The notes below the pieces were generated by a model. The model did no database searches and was not told the DNA's origin. It worked only from the letters and a program-made list of their open reading frames with translations. From the NCBI RefSeq assembly GCF_047948215.1, contig NC_134457.1:88422898-88486897 (forward strand): 64,000 nt of DNA, written 5' to 3'. How positions within the stretch are numbered: the stretch's first letter is position 1; each line of letters begins with the position of its first letter. The stretch is from Lycorma delicatula. Taxonomy: Eukaryota; Arthropoda; Insecta; Hemiptera; Fulgoridae. Positions 1 to 11,279 of this stretch are shown here, piece after piece. The position numbers were made by a program, and so were the translations under genes.

Positions 1-1060
1 TATAATAAATACTTTTACTTTGCGCACAGAGTAGCTATCCTCACAAGAAAGATTACTAGTCCCAGTGATAGTGATGTGATGACTATCAGCTGCAGATGAG
101 GGTGTGAGTGTTTCGTTATATATAGTTATTTCGTATAGATCGACTGGAGGGGAATATTAATAGGGGAATTGAGATTGTCATTCCTGAGTGGTGGGAGCCC
201 ATATAGAGAAACTATTCATTTTATTAAGTAAACGTGAATTTATAACAGTTAATAAACAAAATATTCGTCGAATAAAACGTGTAAAAATAATCTATTTTCT
301 ACAAAGATTTATTTAAAATTTTGAATAAGGCTATATGAATTTACCTTAATTTTTAAAGTATTTTTTTTAATGTTTTTTTTGTTGTTCATTGTAATTTTTT
401 TAGATATATATTTTTTGTGTTCTGTACTTTGACAGTTTTTCTTAATGTGTTTGTTTCTTCCCTTGTAATGTAATCTTTATTTGAGGTTTGTTTGTGTTTA
501 AGCTGTGGTTATGAAACGTTATGTGTTATGTAATATTAAAAAGAGTTCTGCTCCATGTTTGTTATTAATAGTTAATATTAACCAATCATAATCCTTCTTA
601 ACTGAGTGTAAATATATTCGTGTTAATGTAATTAAATGGATCCATGTTATGTGACGTGTAATGAAACTTTCTTTATCGTCTATAAGATTTATTAAAAAAA
701 AATTTACAAATTGGTTGAAAATTGCTTTTGATCTTAAATATATGTATAAAAGAAGGAATTTTAATTTTATTTTAAGCTATTAATAATAATTTTCTTCTCT
801 TATCTGGAATCTCCCACAAATAGATTCCTCTAAGAAGAATCAGTTTGTGTGACTGTGTGTTAGTGTATATATTTGTCAAGAAATTACTTTTGTTACACAT
901 TTAAAAAAAAAATAAAGTTTTTTTTTAAAGTAAAACTCGAAACACTATTTTCGTTTATAAAATTATACCATTTAAGTATTTATTAAATGATAGCCAATAA
1001 TATAAAACAAAATAAAGTGAAAAAATTAACGAAAAGCGATTTAAATTTGAAGTGCCTAAC
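1..1060. other. AT-rich stretch, no gene seen
   Basis: Mostly A/T with homopolymer runs. A relatively GC-richer patch at about 30-210 stands out from its surroundings but has no long open frame and no family I recognise; it could be an untranslated exon or an old repeat. Confidence 0.6.
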
Positions 1061-1960
1061 TTTACGCGGAAAGTTACACAAATCTAGCTACCGAAATTTC
1101 GCCCTCAACAGATTACTACTTAGGTGGAAAATTAAGTGGAGATTAACGTTTGTAAGTAAAGAACTATGTAATATAATTACTCTATTCTGAGTAAAAATCT
1201 GACACGTAAAACTCATGGTGACCGTATCTCCCATATCATTTGACCGATTGTAGCCAAAAATAAACTGTTTCACTGTACATATTCAGAAGTCATCGTAAAA
1301 TAATTCATTACAATCAGTTAATCCAGTCTGAAAATACCAAGCCAAACAATAACTGATAAAAAAGTTAGGCTTATTAATCCCGCTTCATGAATATTACCCA
1401 AAAGCGTAACCAAATCCACATACTATTATAATGAATTCATCTAATTAATGTAATAATATTAGTTTTTGAGTTCAGAAACGACAAAAAAGAAAACAAGAGT
1501 TTTTATCTCTACCCTTTTATTGGTGGAGAGGGATTTGAATAAGATTAATAAATACTGTCAGTATATATCTTAGATACTTAAGGGGGATTAAATTTTTTGA
1601 CAAAGATTACGTAGTCTTTGAATAAAATTTACGAAGCAAAGGTCACCATAAAGTTCGTATCTCTCTGCCTCCTTGATCGATATTGTGAAACAAATATCAT
1701 TTATGCCCCATTCACAGAAATCATGATGCTAAATGTCATCTAAATCGATCTATCCACTTTTAAAATATCAACAAAAAAATAAGCCAATATACATACAAAC
1801 ATCCTTCCGGAATTTTTCAATGCTAAATATTATGTTTTTTTTTAGGTAGAAGGGGGTCATGAAATATAAAGATTTGCAAAAACCCCAACATATGAAATTT
1901 GTACCGCTTAGTATTCTTTCCCTTATATAGTAAACTGTGTAAAAAAGTATAGAATAATAA
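1060..1960 (-). repeat. Dispersed repeat family A, copy 1 (minus orientation)
   Basis: This stretch aligns by eye with 36,000-36,880 in the same orientation and, as reverse complement, with 7,440-8,110 and 19,200-19,860. Shared landmarks include ACCGTATCTCCC near 1,220, CCAGTCTGAAA near 1,325 and ATAAGCCAA near 1,780, in the same order in the other minus copy. No protein-coding capacity is visible. It may be a non-autonomous transposon or the non-coding end of a retroelement; its ends are not defined. Confidence 0.65.
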
Positions 1961-3770
1961 GTTTTCCAAAATTGTTCGAATAATTTTTGAGATATATTGA
2001 AAAATTGTAGTTGAAGTAATACAATTGTAATCTTTTTGATTTTAATTAGGCTTTTTATAAAATTAAATAAATTTTTCCTGTACTGTCAAAATACGAATGA
2101 ATTATTTAAGCAGCTCGTCTAGGAATACGTTTTAATTTTTGTAGATTTCACCATCAAATATTTTAGTTGATTATTAAAAAATATATTGCAACAGAAGAAT
2201 AAAAAATAGACTTAATAATTACTAACGCACAGACAACTAGTTTGTTTTTTTAGGGTGGTACAAATCTATAAAAATTTTTATAACTTCTAAAAAAAATAAA
2301 ATAATAAAACTGAATGTTGTTAGTTAAAATAAAACATGATAGGTAAAACATAGTAGCTAAAAACGAGTTCGGCTGGAAGTGTCGTCCAAATAATATTGTG
2401 TTTTAAGAGTATAATTTAACTTTACAGTTTATATAATATGTTTTGGGTTTATATGCAATCGTTAATGTTACTGTTTTAGACAATAAATGTCCTGAAGCTT
2501 ACTAACCTTTTTATGACTGTTTACTGGTTGTAATAAATCTATTTAAAACTTTACATTTTAAGATGAGTTCACAACAATATAGAAACATTTTTAGTCAAAT
2601 AACTTACTTTCAAACGATTGTGTTTTAAGTATATATTTGATTTAAAGTCCTAAAGATAAAATTACCATTTAAATGGCGTTAAAGTATGCTTTTGTTTTTA
2701 TATAAAAAGGTTATGTCATTGATCTAAATAGATCCTTTTATAATAAAAAGGAAAATATTATTATTACTATCATCTTTTCAACTGTCATGTAAAACAGGAC
2801 CCACCCAACCTATATTGCTGTCACAGAGAAAGCAAATAAATCCCATCTCAACAAAAAATAGCGGTTTTATAAAAAGAAAAGAAGTTGTATTAGACGCGGA
2901 ATATAGTGTTCGATTATTTTAAAGGCTAATAATTCGCTTCATTATAACGTTCTATAAATGTGAAACGATTCTATTTATTCCTCAATAATATTTCTGTTAA
3001 CTTATACAGCTTTTTTTATTTAATTTTTATTCGTGCCTTTTTCTTTTTAACTTTTATATTTTTTAATTTTTATGAATGTAAAACATATGAAAAATTAATT
3101 TTATTAAAAGTGTTTTCTTATTTCTTTTCATATTTCGGTATCTTGATTTACGGTTTGATTATTATTGGCCGAGCAGGAATTATTATTTTTAAACATTTAA
3201 AATTTGTATGTTTTTTTTTTATAAAATGTGAAAAATCTGCAGATTAATAAAAATCAACAATTAATACGTCAATGATGATGTAATAATTAAATATAAGGAT
3301 GAGTGAGATTAAATATTTCCTGTCAGTACAGCTAAGTTGTAGATAACAGAAAATATTTTAATTCTTTTTATGTTCTAAATTTTATGAAAATAAAAACATC
3401 AGATCATATATACAATTACTTAGTATATACAAACAGTTATTCATATTGTGCTTCACTTTGTTAACGGTAAAAATGTTGAATATTTAAATTACGAAATAAA
3501 TACTAGAAAACTTATCAATAATTTAATAGTAGGACCAAAAAGTAAGAATACTCTTGGCCAAACACATTATTTACCTTCTAAATTAATACTACTATACTAT
3601 ATGCTATAATATCTTAGATAATTTATCCATAATAGGGAAATTTTAAAATTAATCTAAAGAATTATTTCATTTCCTCCATGTATGACCCTGAGAAATTTTA
3701 TTTATATAAATAGTATTAAATCGGATACGTAATCTATGTCTAAGAGGGAATTGTATTATATTGCGTTTTT
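1960..3770. other. AT-rich stretch, no gene seen
   Basis: Open frames here (for example 2,960-3,247 plus) are Phe/Leu/Ile-rich translations of T-runs with no domain, and look like chance frames in AT-rich DNA. Confidence 0.6.
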
Positions 3771-4370
3771 TTTGCGGTTAGACCGACTATGGAGCACGAA
3801 AATATAATTTTTTCTGTTTTCGTTTTCTTTTTTCCTAATATTCTTTCTTTCTTTCTTTCTTTCCGCGTGTTTGGTCTTTCTCTCTACCGACCTATTCTTT
3901 TCCTTTCTCACCGATTCAAACTCAACTTATATATTTTGTCTGAATAGCTTTCTAGCTTTCATTTCCTGTACTCTGATTCCGAAGTTATATAATTTTCTCT
4001 TTATTCCATGGTTGCTCTTTTGTTCCCAAAGTTTAACGAATATTTGTTTATTTAGTCTATTTGATTCCGTACATATGGTCCAGGAATCTCAGTCTTCATC
4101 TTATCGCTTTTTTTCATACAGTTCTTAGTTGAATTTCAGTCTGTATCCTTCTGTTGTTTTCTTGGGGCCTAGGATTTGTCTCAGTGTTATTCTCTCTGTT
4201 TTCTTTGACGGTTCCAGATCAGTAAGGTGTAACTTTTCAGTTCCGTACAATACCACTGTAGCGTAATATTTGAGTTGGCCCTTTTAGAGAAGTATTTTTT
4301 AGTGTAGGTATCTTTGGTCAGGAAACTTAATTCATCCAATCTGTTTCTTCTCTTTCTGTTGCCGCTCTCA
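3770..4370 (-). pseudogene. Non-LTR retrotransposon ORF2, C-terminal relic
   Basis: Read on the minus strand with frame changes, the translation resembles the C-terminal part of insect LINE polyproteins downstream of the reverse transcriptase. From 5' to 3' it gives YYATVVLYGTEKL, then RQILGPKKTTEGYRLK, then RFLDHMYG, then RLNKQIFVKLWEQKSN, ending near SIVGLTA just before 3,770. At least two frameshifts and several stops break it, and the reverse transcriptase itself is absent, as expected for an old 5'-truncated copy. The plus-strand open frame at 3,871-4,128 is the antisense shadow of this relic. The family is inferred from remembered motif similarity; the clade is not fixed. Confidence 0.65.
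3841..3864. repeat. (TTTC)n microsatellite
   Basis: About six tandem TTTC units, inside the 3' part of the LINE relic. Confidence 0.9.
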
Positions 4371-5720
4371 TTCGTTCTGTTGTATTTTATTGTTTCCTCT
4401 TGAATTATATTTATTTAACTATTATAATTATTTTAATTCCAAGGTTTAATTGTATTATTTTGATTATATGAATTGTAAATTGCATTAATACTTAGTCGTT
4501 TTATTATTTTATTTTTTATGTGTAGTTCATCTTTGACATCAGATTTTCATCTCCTTCCTATTTAATATTGTATAAATATAATATTATCATTAAATATAAC
4601 TCGTTTGAATTCTTTTTTAAGCGTGGGCTATGCCCATTTAGGGAAGTTATTCCTATACTTTGCGAGTACTTTGATTGTTTTTTATTATTGTATATTTGCT
4701 CTTATGTTACATAATGATATTTTTACTTTATATGGATTTTCTTGTAAATAAGAAATAGATTGAAATAAATGAGATGAAGATATACAATAACATTGGCAAG
4801 AAAATGAGGTAATTTTGCTTGATGAACAATAATTCATAATTGTAGGTATGAAATAGGTGTTATTACGTAGAGGTTATCTCGGCATTCATGAATATTCGTA
4901 CATAAATACTGGATGTGTGGGTAGAAAATTCTTGTTCGTTAAAATTTGTTCTGTATTCGGTAGACGAATATTTTCTTTCTGAAATGTATAAATTAACGCA
5001 CATCAAAGTGTTCCACTTTATGTGGTTGAAATTGAATAAAAATATTCGGTTAAGCGCATTTATAAAGGGATACCAGTGGGGAATATAGAAGCCAGAATGT
5101 TCGTACTCAAATATTCCCCGATCAATCGAACGTTCATCAAACCATGTGTGGAATCGGGATTACAATACTCCCATCTCTTCACAGCAATAATTTTAAAAAA
5201 GTATTTTGTTTCGTCATGATAATGGCTACATTTATATTATATTATATATTTATTTATATTATATTATATTTTTTATTCGCTCTATAAAAATGAGCTCACT
5301 AATTCTATTTTTATATTTCATACATGTACAAAATCGATTTAGATTAAGAAATAATTGAAAGAAATTAATTTACTGTAGTTTATCTTCTGGAAACTTTGGA
5401 CAGACTTCTCACTGCTTTAAAAAAGTAATTTAGAAAAATTAAATGAAATAGGATAAATTAACAACAGAAAACTTTTTTAAATTTGAAACAAGTAATGGAA
5501 AAGTAACATGAGACTACTTTCAATGTTTAATCGTTATTATTTACTAAGTTATTAAGATTCAAAATCATCGGCAAAAAGTAAGAGGTACATAAATCTAGAT
5601 ATTGAGTGATTCACGAAGATCAGTTACGAATAATAAGGTACAGACTGGTTCACGAAGAATGCAATAAACTTTCAGAACGTGTTTTATCGATGAAAATAAA
5701 GAAGAAAGTTCATAAATATA
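4370..5720. other. AT-rich stretch, no gene seen
   Basis: Nothing recognisable on either strand. Confidence 0.6.
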
Positions 5721-5905
5721 AGTTCGAAAATGCCTCGTTAACGAGTGCCGGCTGGCGAAAGATTTTCCCCTGATTCCTGCATCTTCGCTAAAACTAAGCT
5801 AGACTGTAATTCTCGGAACACAAATTAAGAGGTAAATTTAGTGATTTTATATGAAATTTGTTCTAAAAAATAAAAATAAAAAATAACTACCGGAACTATA
5901 TTTTT
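5720..5905 (+). repeat. Dispersed repeat family B, copy 1
   Basis: Contains the core GGCGAAAGATTTT, CCTGATTCCTGCA, TAGACTGTAATTCT and GGAACACAAATTA. The same order recurs at 30,290, 43,625 and 44,340, all plus strand. Non-coding; probably part of a larger mobile element. Confidence 0.55.
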
Positions 5906-5963
5906 AATAGTTTTTGAGAAATCTGGGGTAAAAGACCAACATATTGAGGTCGAAACACACTAT

Positions 5964-6009
5964 TTTATGTTTGGCGTAAGATGATTTTTTATCTTACGCC
6001 AAACATAAA
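5964..6009. repeat. Perfect hairpin, 19-bp arms
   Basis: Arms 5,964-5,982 and 5,991-6,009 are exact reverse complements around an 8-nt T-rich loop. The arm includes GGCGTAAGAT. It lies just downstream of a family B repeat. Confidence 0.9.
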
Positions 6010-6336
6010 TTATCTTATCTTAAACGGGTAATAAATACACATAAGTTTTAAACAAACTTTGTAAGCAATTTGATTTTGAATAAAATTATGTGATTAAAGT
6101 CCAAAGAAACCAAATACAGTCGAATTTTAACGTTTATTAAAAACAAAACTTATTAAAATGTAACAGATTTTAATTAGGTATTAAACAAAACAAAATTTTC
6201 AATATTACAAAACAAAAAAGTTAAATATATTATAAAAATAACAAACAAAAGCAATAACCAACTTACAAACAAAAAACTTCGTTTTTAAGGTTTTTTTTTG
6301 AATCTGTTGTCCCGAGTTCATTTTTATATTTTAAAA

Positions 6337-6616
6337 CAGTAATTCACAAACTGTGCGCCGCGGTTCCCCGGGGAGCCGCGGCCTCTTCACAGAGGCGTCG
6401 CGAAATATTGTAAAAGCTTCATAATTAATTGAACCAAGACATTTATAATTATTAATTTAATGTTGATAAAGTAAAAAAAAAATGAAGATACACGAGTTTT
6501 ATTTATTTTTATATCTTACTTACGAGTACTTATATTTTTACTTATGGTAGGGTGCGGCATGGAAAAAGTTTAATTGAAAAAGGGCGCCGCGACTCGGAAA
6601 AGTTTGGGAACCACTG
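6337..6616. mobile_element. hAT-type MITE with 8-bp target duplication
   Basis: This is a 280-bp non-coding element. The 15-bp termini CAGTAATTCACAAAC (left) and GTTTGGGAACCACTG (right) match as inverted repeats at 12 of 15 positions. It is flanked on both sides by the identical octamer TTTTAAAA (6,329-6,336 and 6,617-6,624). CAGTGGTTCCCAAAC-like ends and an 8-bp duplication are hallmarks of the hAT superfamily. GC-rich subterminal segments near 6,355-6,400 and 6,580-6,595 contrast with the AT-rich centre. It has no transposase, so it would have depended on an autonomous partner. Confidence 0.9.
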
Positions 6617-6624
6617 TTTTAAAA

Positions 6625-7440
6625 CTTTTTTCTCTCTTCGAACCTTCGCTGCCGCATAAGTCTCTATGCGGTGAAACTTGACGTTATTTAAAAGTATTTT
6701 ATTGTTAACGTTATGTTAAATAATAAATAACACATAATACGAGTAGTATGTTAAAAAAAAAAACGATATTTTTCTCAATTCTATAAGCGATTTTTTTTTA
6801 ATTATTTTTTTATTATACTTCAACAATAATGAAGTTTTATTAAATACTTCTACAATAAACGTTTTTGTCGTGATTAAATTCCTGGAATAAATTTGTTAAC
6901 TTTTTATCATTGAATTATATTTTTAAATCACGCTGTCAACACTAATTTAAACTTTTAGCCTCTTGTCAAAAAAATTAATTATTAGTTTGCTAAATTAAAC
7001 AACCATAGGCTGTCTTTTTTTAGTTTAGATTCGCTTGTTATAGTTAAAATTTTTATTTAAGTCATATATCATTTTATTATAACGTGTCACTACATTCGTT
7101 AAAAAAGATAAAGGAATAACCAATTATGTAAAAAGAATATTTTTATTATCACGTCAACTTTTGTATTATTAAAATCTACCACTTTGTGTTTTAATTTCCA
7201 ATTTAAAATAATAATGATGCGTAACTTTTTATTGGTTTTTCTATTTTTTTATAATTATTCTAAGTTTTCAATTTCTGTTTATTAATTTATATTCAATTAA
7301 TATCAATGTTTATTGAAGTATAACATTTTAAATTATTTTGATTTACATTCAAACATCTCGATGGTTTTTTGTTTAATATTTCTATGTTTTAAAGAGAATC
7401 ATATTATGACTTTCTACTGGAACAGCGTTGAAAAAATTCC
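6625..7440. other. AT-rich stretch, no gene seen
   Basis: Long T and A runs; no frame or motif of note. Confidence 0.6.
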
Positions 7441-7596
7441 GTATGAATGATAGCTTGTTTTTTGCTTGTTATCTCCAGACTGAATGACCGTTTTGGATGA
7501 AATTTGGCACGATGATTTCTGTATAAGGGGCATTGATATCAGTTTGCTTTGGTCACAATGTGTCAACGGAATATGAACCGTAATCGGTCATGGGAA

Positions 7597-7632
<36 letters not shown>

Positions 7633-8110
7633 CCTTATAACTTACGGGTACCGTATCTCAAGATTTTACTTAAAGGGTAGATAAATATTTTACATTAGCT
7701 TTATGCCAAAATTGCTAAGATACTTTCTAATAATATTTGGTTTTATACAAACCCCCATATGGGGAAAAAATCATATTTTTTGTTTTATCAGGATTCAAAG
7801 TGACATTCTTGGAGCAATTAGATGATTCTATCATATCAGTATGTTACTTTGGTTATGTGTTAAGGAAATTTCATTTAGGATGGGAAAATATTTTTTTGTT
7901 TTTTTCGTCAGTTATAATTCTACTTAATATCTTCAGACATTATTAAGCAATTTTTATGAAATTTTGAATATAAACTATCGATGCCGATTAATTTTGGTTT
8001 CAATTGGTTAAGGGATAAGGAGATACTGTTACCATGGGTTCTGTATCTCAAAATTTTACTCAAACAGTAGAATTTGTTTACATAATTTAATATCTCCTAC
8101 GAAACTTATA
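7440..8110 (+). repeat. Dispersed repeat family A, copy 2 (plus orientation)
   Basis: Matches 19,200-19,860 over most of its length, including GATGAAATTTGGCACGATGA near the left end. A CCGTATCTCAA...TTTTACT motif occurs twice in each copy (near 7,650 and 8,045 here; near 19,350 and 19,795 there), so the unit may be built from an ancient internal duplication. The open frame at 7,737-7,946 is not conserved between copies and is not called a gene. Confidence 0.7.
7600..7629. repeat. (TA)n microsatellite
   Basis: About 15 tandem TA units interrupting repeat family A copy 2. Confidence 0.95.
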
Positions 8111-9990
8111 TAATCTTGGTTTATCATATATCTCATCAAAAAATTAAAAAAGTAAAGGCAAATAACTTTTTTTTTTACATTTCTTCATTTATCATAAAAA
8201 TTTCCTTTTTTATTAGCTAAAATAAGTTACTTATTAAAACAATTTACACGATTGTATTTTGAAGTCGATCTTTTAACCAGAGTGGGACAGCCTAAACTGA
8301 AGACTAATTGTCAAAAGACTAATTGTCAGTGGTTTGCCAAAAAAATTAGAAATTTGACCCAGTGAACTGGATTCAGAAATATAACCATTGTTAAGTTTTT
8401 GAATCAAATAAACATGTGCGTGGAAGGTGCGATAATTTAAATACAGGACTAATTATACATCCTCATTAACGGAAAGATTAGTAATCTGTTAAAGGCGTCC
8501 TCTTCGGTAGTTATTTTTATGACTTTCCAGACTTTATGCTGAAGAAAAAGTTATGCAACTCTTTGTACGGTTTATTAAAATACATATTGTGATATTTTTC
8601 TGAGACTACTTCACCCTTTAAAGTTCCTATAGTCAAGATGCAATTATAAAATATTGGATATTTGTAGTGCAGTTTTGTTACAGGATGCATGCGAGAAACT
8701 AGTAATCTACAAATAACAAAGAAGTATTTTCTTTCTGTTTTTAATATCAAATAATTGGAGAAATAATTTTTAATTAATTTATATCTAAAACCGGATACTA
8801 TTCCGATAAAATTAAGAAATAATGAAACATTTGTGCGTTTATTTAGAGGGTATGGTAATTTTAAACTATAAAAAGATTGTTTTTCTGTGTGTATATATAT
8901 ATATATTGTTTTTATATTTCAATCATTTTGTAATTAACTTTGGCTCATATTAATATTTTCCTCTACTGAGTGGAAACAATTATAGGCAAAGTCATACAAT
9001 ATTTAATACAGAAAGTCATACAATAATTAATACTGATCTGTTGATTTACACATTACTAAGTGTTTAGATTTTTGATTAGCTGTGACCTATGTGTAATCAA
9101 AGTTTATTTTCTACAAATACACTGGATATATATTTATTTTACAGCCATTCTTTATGGTGAGTAGAATGTTGTCAATGAATTTAGCTAGCCTGACCAAATG
9201 TATTATCTTCGGACATGACGAAAGCAACAGCAAACTAATTGATTCATAAATTTGTTTCAATTCACACTGATCTTGAATTTTATTTATATCTATAATTTTT
9301 TTTTTAATATATAGCTTATGTAGTGTTAATAAAATATAGGTCATTTAAATAACGAACAGTTAATCATAGAAAAGTGAAATTTATCAAATGCTTCTATATG
9401 GAAACAATATATATTTCGGCATGTGACCACCAAGCCACTCAAGTCTCTCATGTAAGCCAACACACAAATCTTAAACAGCGATAGAAGAAATAATTTTAAA
9501 ATCCATTAAAAAACAAAAATTTTGATTTAAAAATTTAGGGTTACTACAACTCTAACCAAATTGGCAACCATTTAACATTTTTCACAACTAATTTCAAAAA
9601 TTGGTCTCCAGTACCTCTTAAATAACAAAGAAACAATAATAAAGTTTAATAAGTGGTTCTACCTCAAAAAGATGTATTTTTTCAGTATGAGATCACTACT
9701 TGGGGTATGCAGTACCGTCATTTTGGTTAGGTTAATGGAGACCTAAAATTTTTTTAATGCTCTTTTAAATGATATGTTGTATCCCTCCCGTTTTTCATTT
9801 AAAATATTTTTCTCCCCCCTGGGTTGGGGTGTTGTAGTCTTATAACAAAATTAGATCATTTCGAGGTAAGCATTTGCTAAATTTCATTTTTTTATGTTTA
9901 ACTCCTGAAAAATTCCTTAAGCGTTCCTTTATGATCAATACTTATACTTTGTCAATATTTATGATACTTTAATTATTATATATATATACA
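8110..9990. other. AT-rich stretch, no gene seen
   Basis: Contains a short (TA)n at 8,891-8,907. The minus open frames at 8,517-8,750 and 9,111-9,344 have no recognisable domain and no splice or promoter support. Confidence 0.55.
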
Positions 9991-9991
9991 T

Positions 9992-9998
9992 TAAACTC

Positions 9999-10030
<32 letters not shown>

Positions 10031-10082
10031 GAGTGTGTGTGTGCATATATATATATATTCACACAACATATACACGAGTTTA
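9992..10082. repeat. (GT)n/(TA)n microsatellite between 11-bp inverted repeats
   Basis: A GT tract from about 10,002 to 10,033 is followed by a TA tract from about 10,045 to 10,058. The whole is bracketed by TAAACTCGTGT at 9,992-10,002 and its exact reverse complement at 10,072-10,082. Confidence 0.9.
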
Positions 10083-10214
10083 TACCGGATGTACTCCTGG
10101 GTTTCAAGAATGAATATATTTTTCTATTTTGCAGGAATCAATAATGTTTTATGCTTAAATCTTGACACCACAACAGTTAAGTTTTAGTTTACACATTTTT
10201 CGTCAGATAGCAGC

Positions 10215-11095
10215 GTATTAGACTGTTGCACATTCAAGGTGTTTAAGTCACGTTCGGGTTTCAGTGTCATGGCATCGCCACAAGGGAAAGCGATAGTTCA
10301 TGAACACTGGTTAGGAGAAACAAAATCAGCGTCTATTGTGCAAAGAAATTATATGCAAGTCTATCGTAGAAATTCCCGAGTGACAAAAGCATAAGGAAGT
10401 GGTGTGAACAGTTTTTGGAAATCGAAAGCGTTTTGAAAGGACACTCACCGGGTAGGCCTAAAATAATTTCCAAAAACCCAAAAAGAATTCGGTCGCCTTT
10501 CTACCGAAATCCAAAATGTACAGTTCATAATGTTAGTGGTCAGCTAAAGATTACTAAAAGCAATGTACTTGATATTTATAAGCGATTGAAACTTCGTATT
10601 TATAAGTTGCAGCTAGTCCTTAAAATTAAACCTAACGATAAGCCACAAAGAGTTTAATTGGCATTTACCACGTTGGACTTTTCTGCTGATGAAAACTACT
10701 TGCAGCGCATTTTATTTTATGATGAAGCTACATTTTATGTTCATGATCGTGATCTTATAATAAAATAGAAACTTGGATCACCATAATCGAGTACGGAACT
10801 CTGAAAATCCACACGAATCGATGGTAATTCATCCGAAGTTGTCCGAATGTGAATGTCTGGTGTGGTATCATGCATAATCGAATTTGTGAGCCATTTGTTC
10901 CATAAGCTGACTGTAAGGGCATAGCGTATTCAGAAATGTTAGAGAACTTTGTATTTCTCCAGATTAAAAATATGGAGGTCCTAATTTTCCAACAGGATGG
11001 AGTGCGTCCACATCATGAAGAAATTGTGCAACCTGCGGTCAGTGACAAGTTAATTAACGGAGTCCTTTTTCGGATACTCGGTATAAATTTGTATT
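10215..11095 (+). pseudogene. Tc1/mariner-type DDE transposase relic (QQDG type)
   Basis: The frame opens at an ATG near 10,270 (MASPQGKAIVHEHWLGETKS). This resembles the helix-turn-helix end of an insect transposase family, continuing with a Lys/Trp-rich linker and SPGRP near 10,450. The first catalytic Asp is in YDEATFYV at about 10,718-10,741, and the second in FQQDGVRPH near 10,987-11,012. The WPPRSPDL region that would carry the third acidic residue is missing; the match fades after about 11,090. Multiple stops (including TAA near 10,392 and TAG near 10,768) and frame changes make it dead. The fragment at 39,890-40,240 belongs to a similar lineage. Terminal inverted repeats were not identified. 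Confidence 0.75.
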
Positions 11096-11279
11096 TAAAT
11101 TGATGAAAGCATTATTTTTTTCATTATATATTTATGCGTTCTACACTGAAACAAAATAGAAGCACATTACATCACTACGTCGGTTGGTTTTTGTAACCTT
11201 GTACCTTACAAAGAAGACAGAATGAATTTTAATCCCACTTAATAGATAAATCTATATTAGTCCTGATTGAAATCTAGTT

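Noticed and set aside
2960..3247. 95-codon hydrophobic frame resembling a membrane protein
   Set aside because: Phe/Ile/Leu/Tyr composition follows directly from T-rich DNA; no conserved motif, and equivalent frames occur throughout the window.
3841..3864. TTTC tract considered as a polypyrimidine splice signal
   Set aside because: It is a regular microsatellite inside a LINE relic read on the other strand, with no exon beside it.
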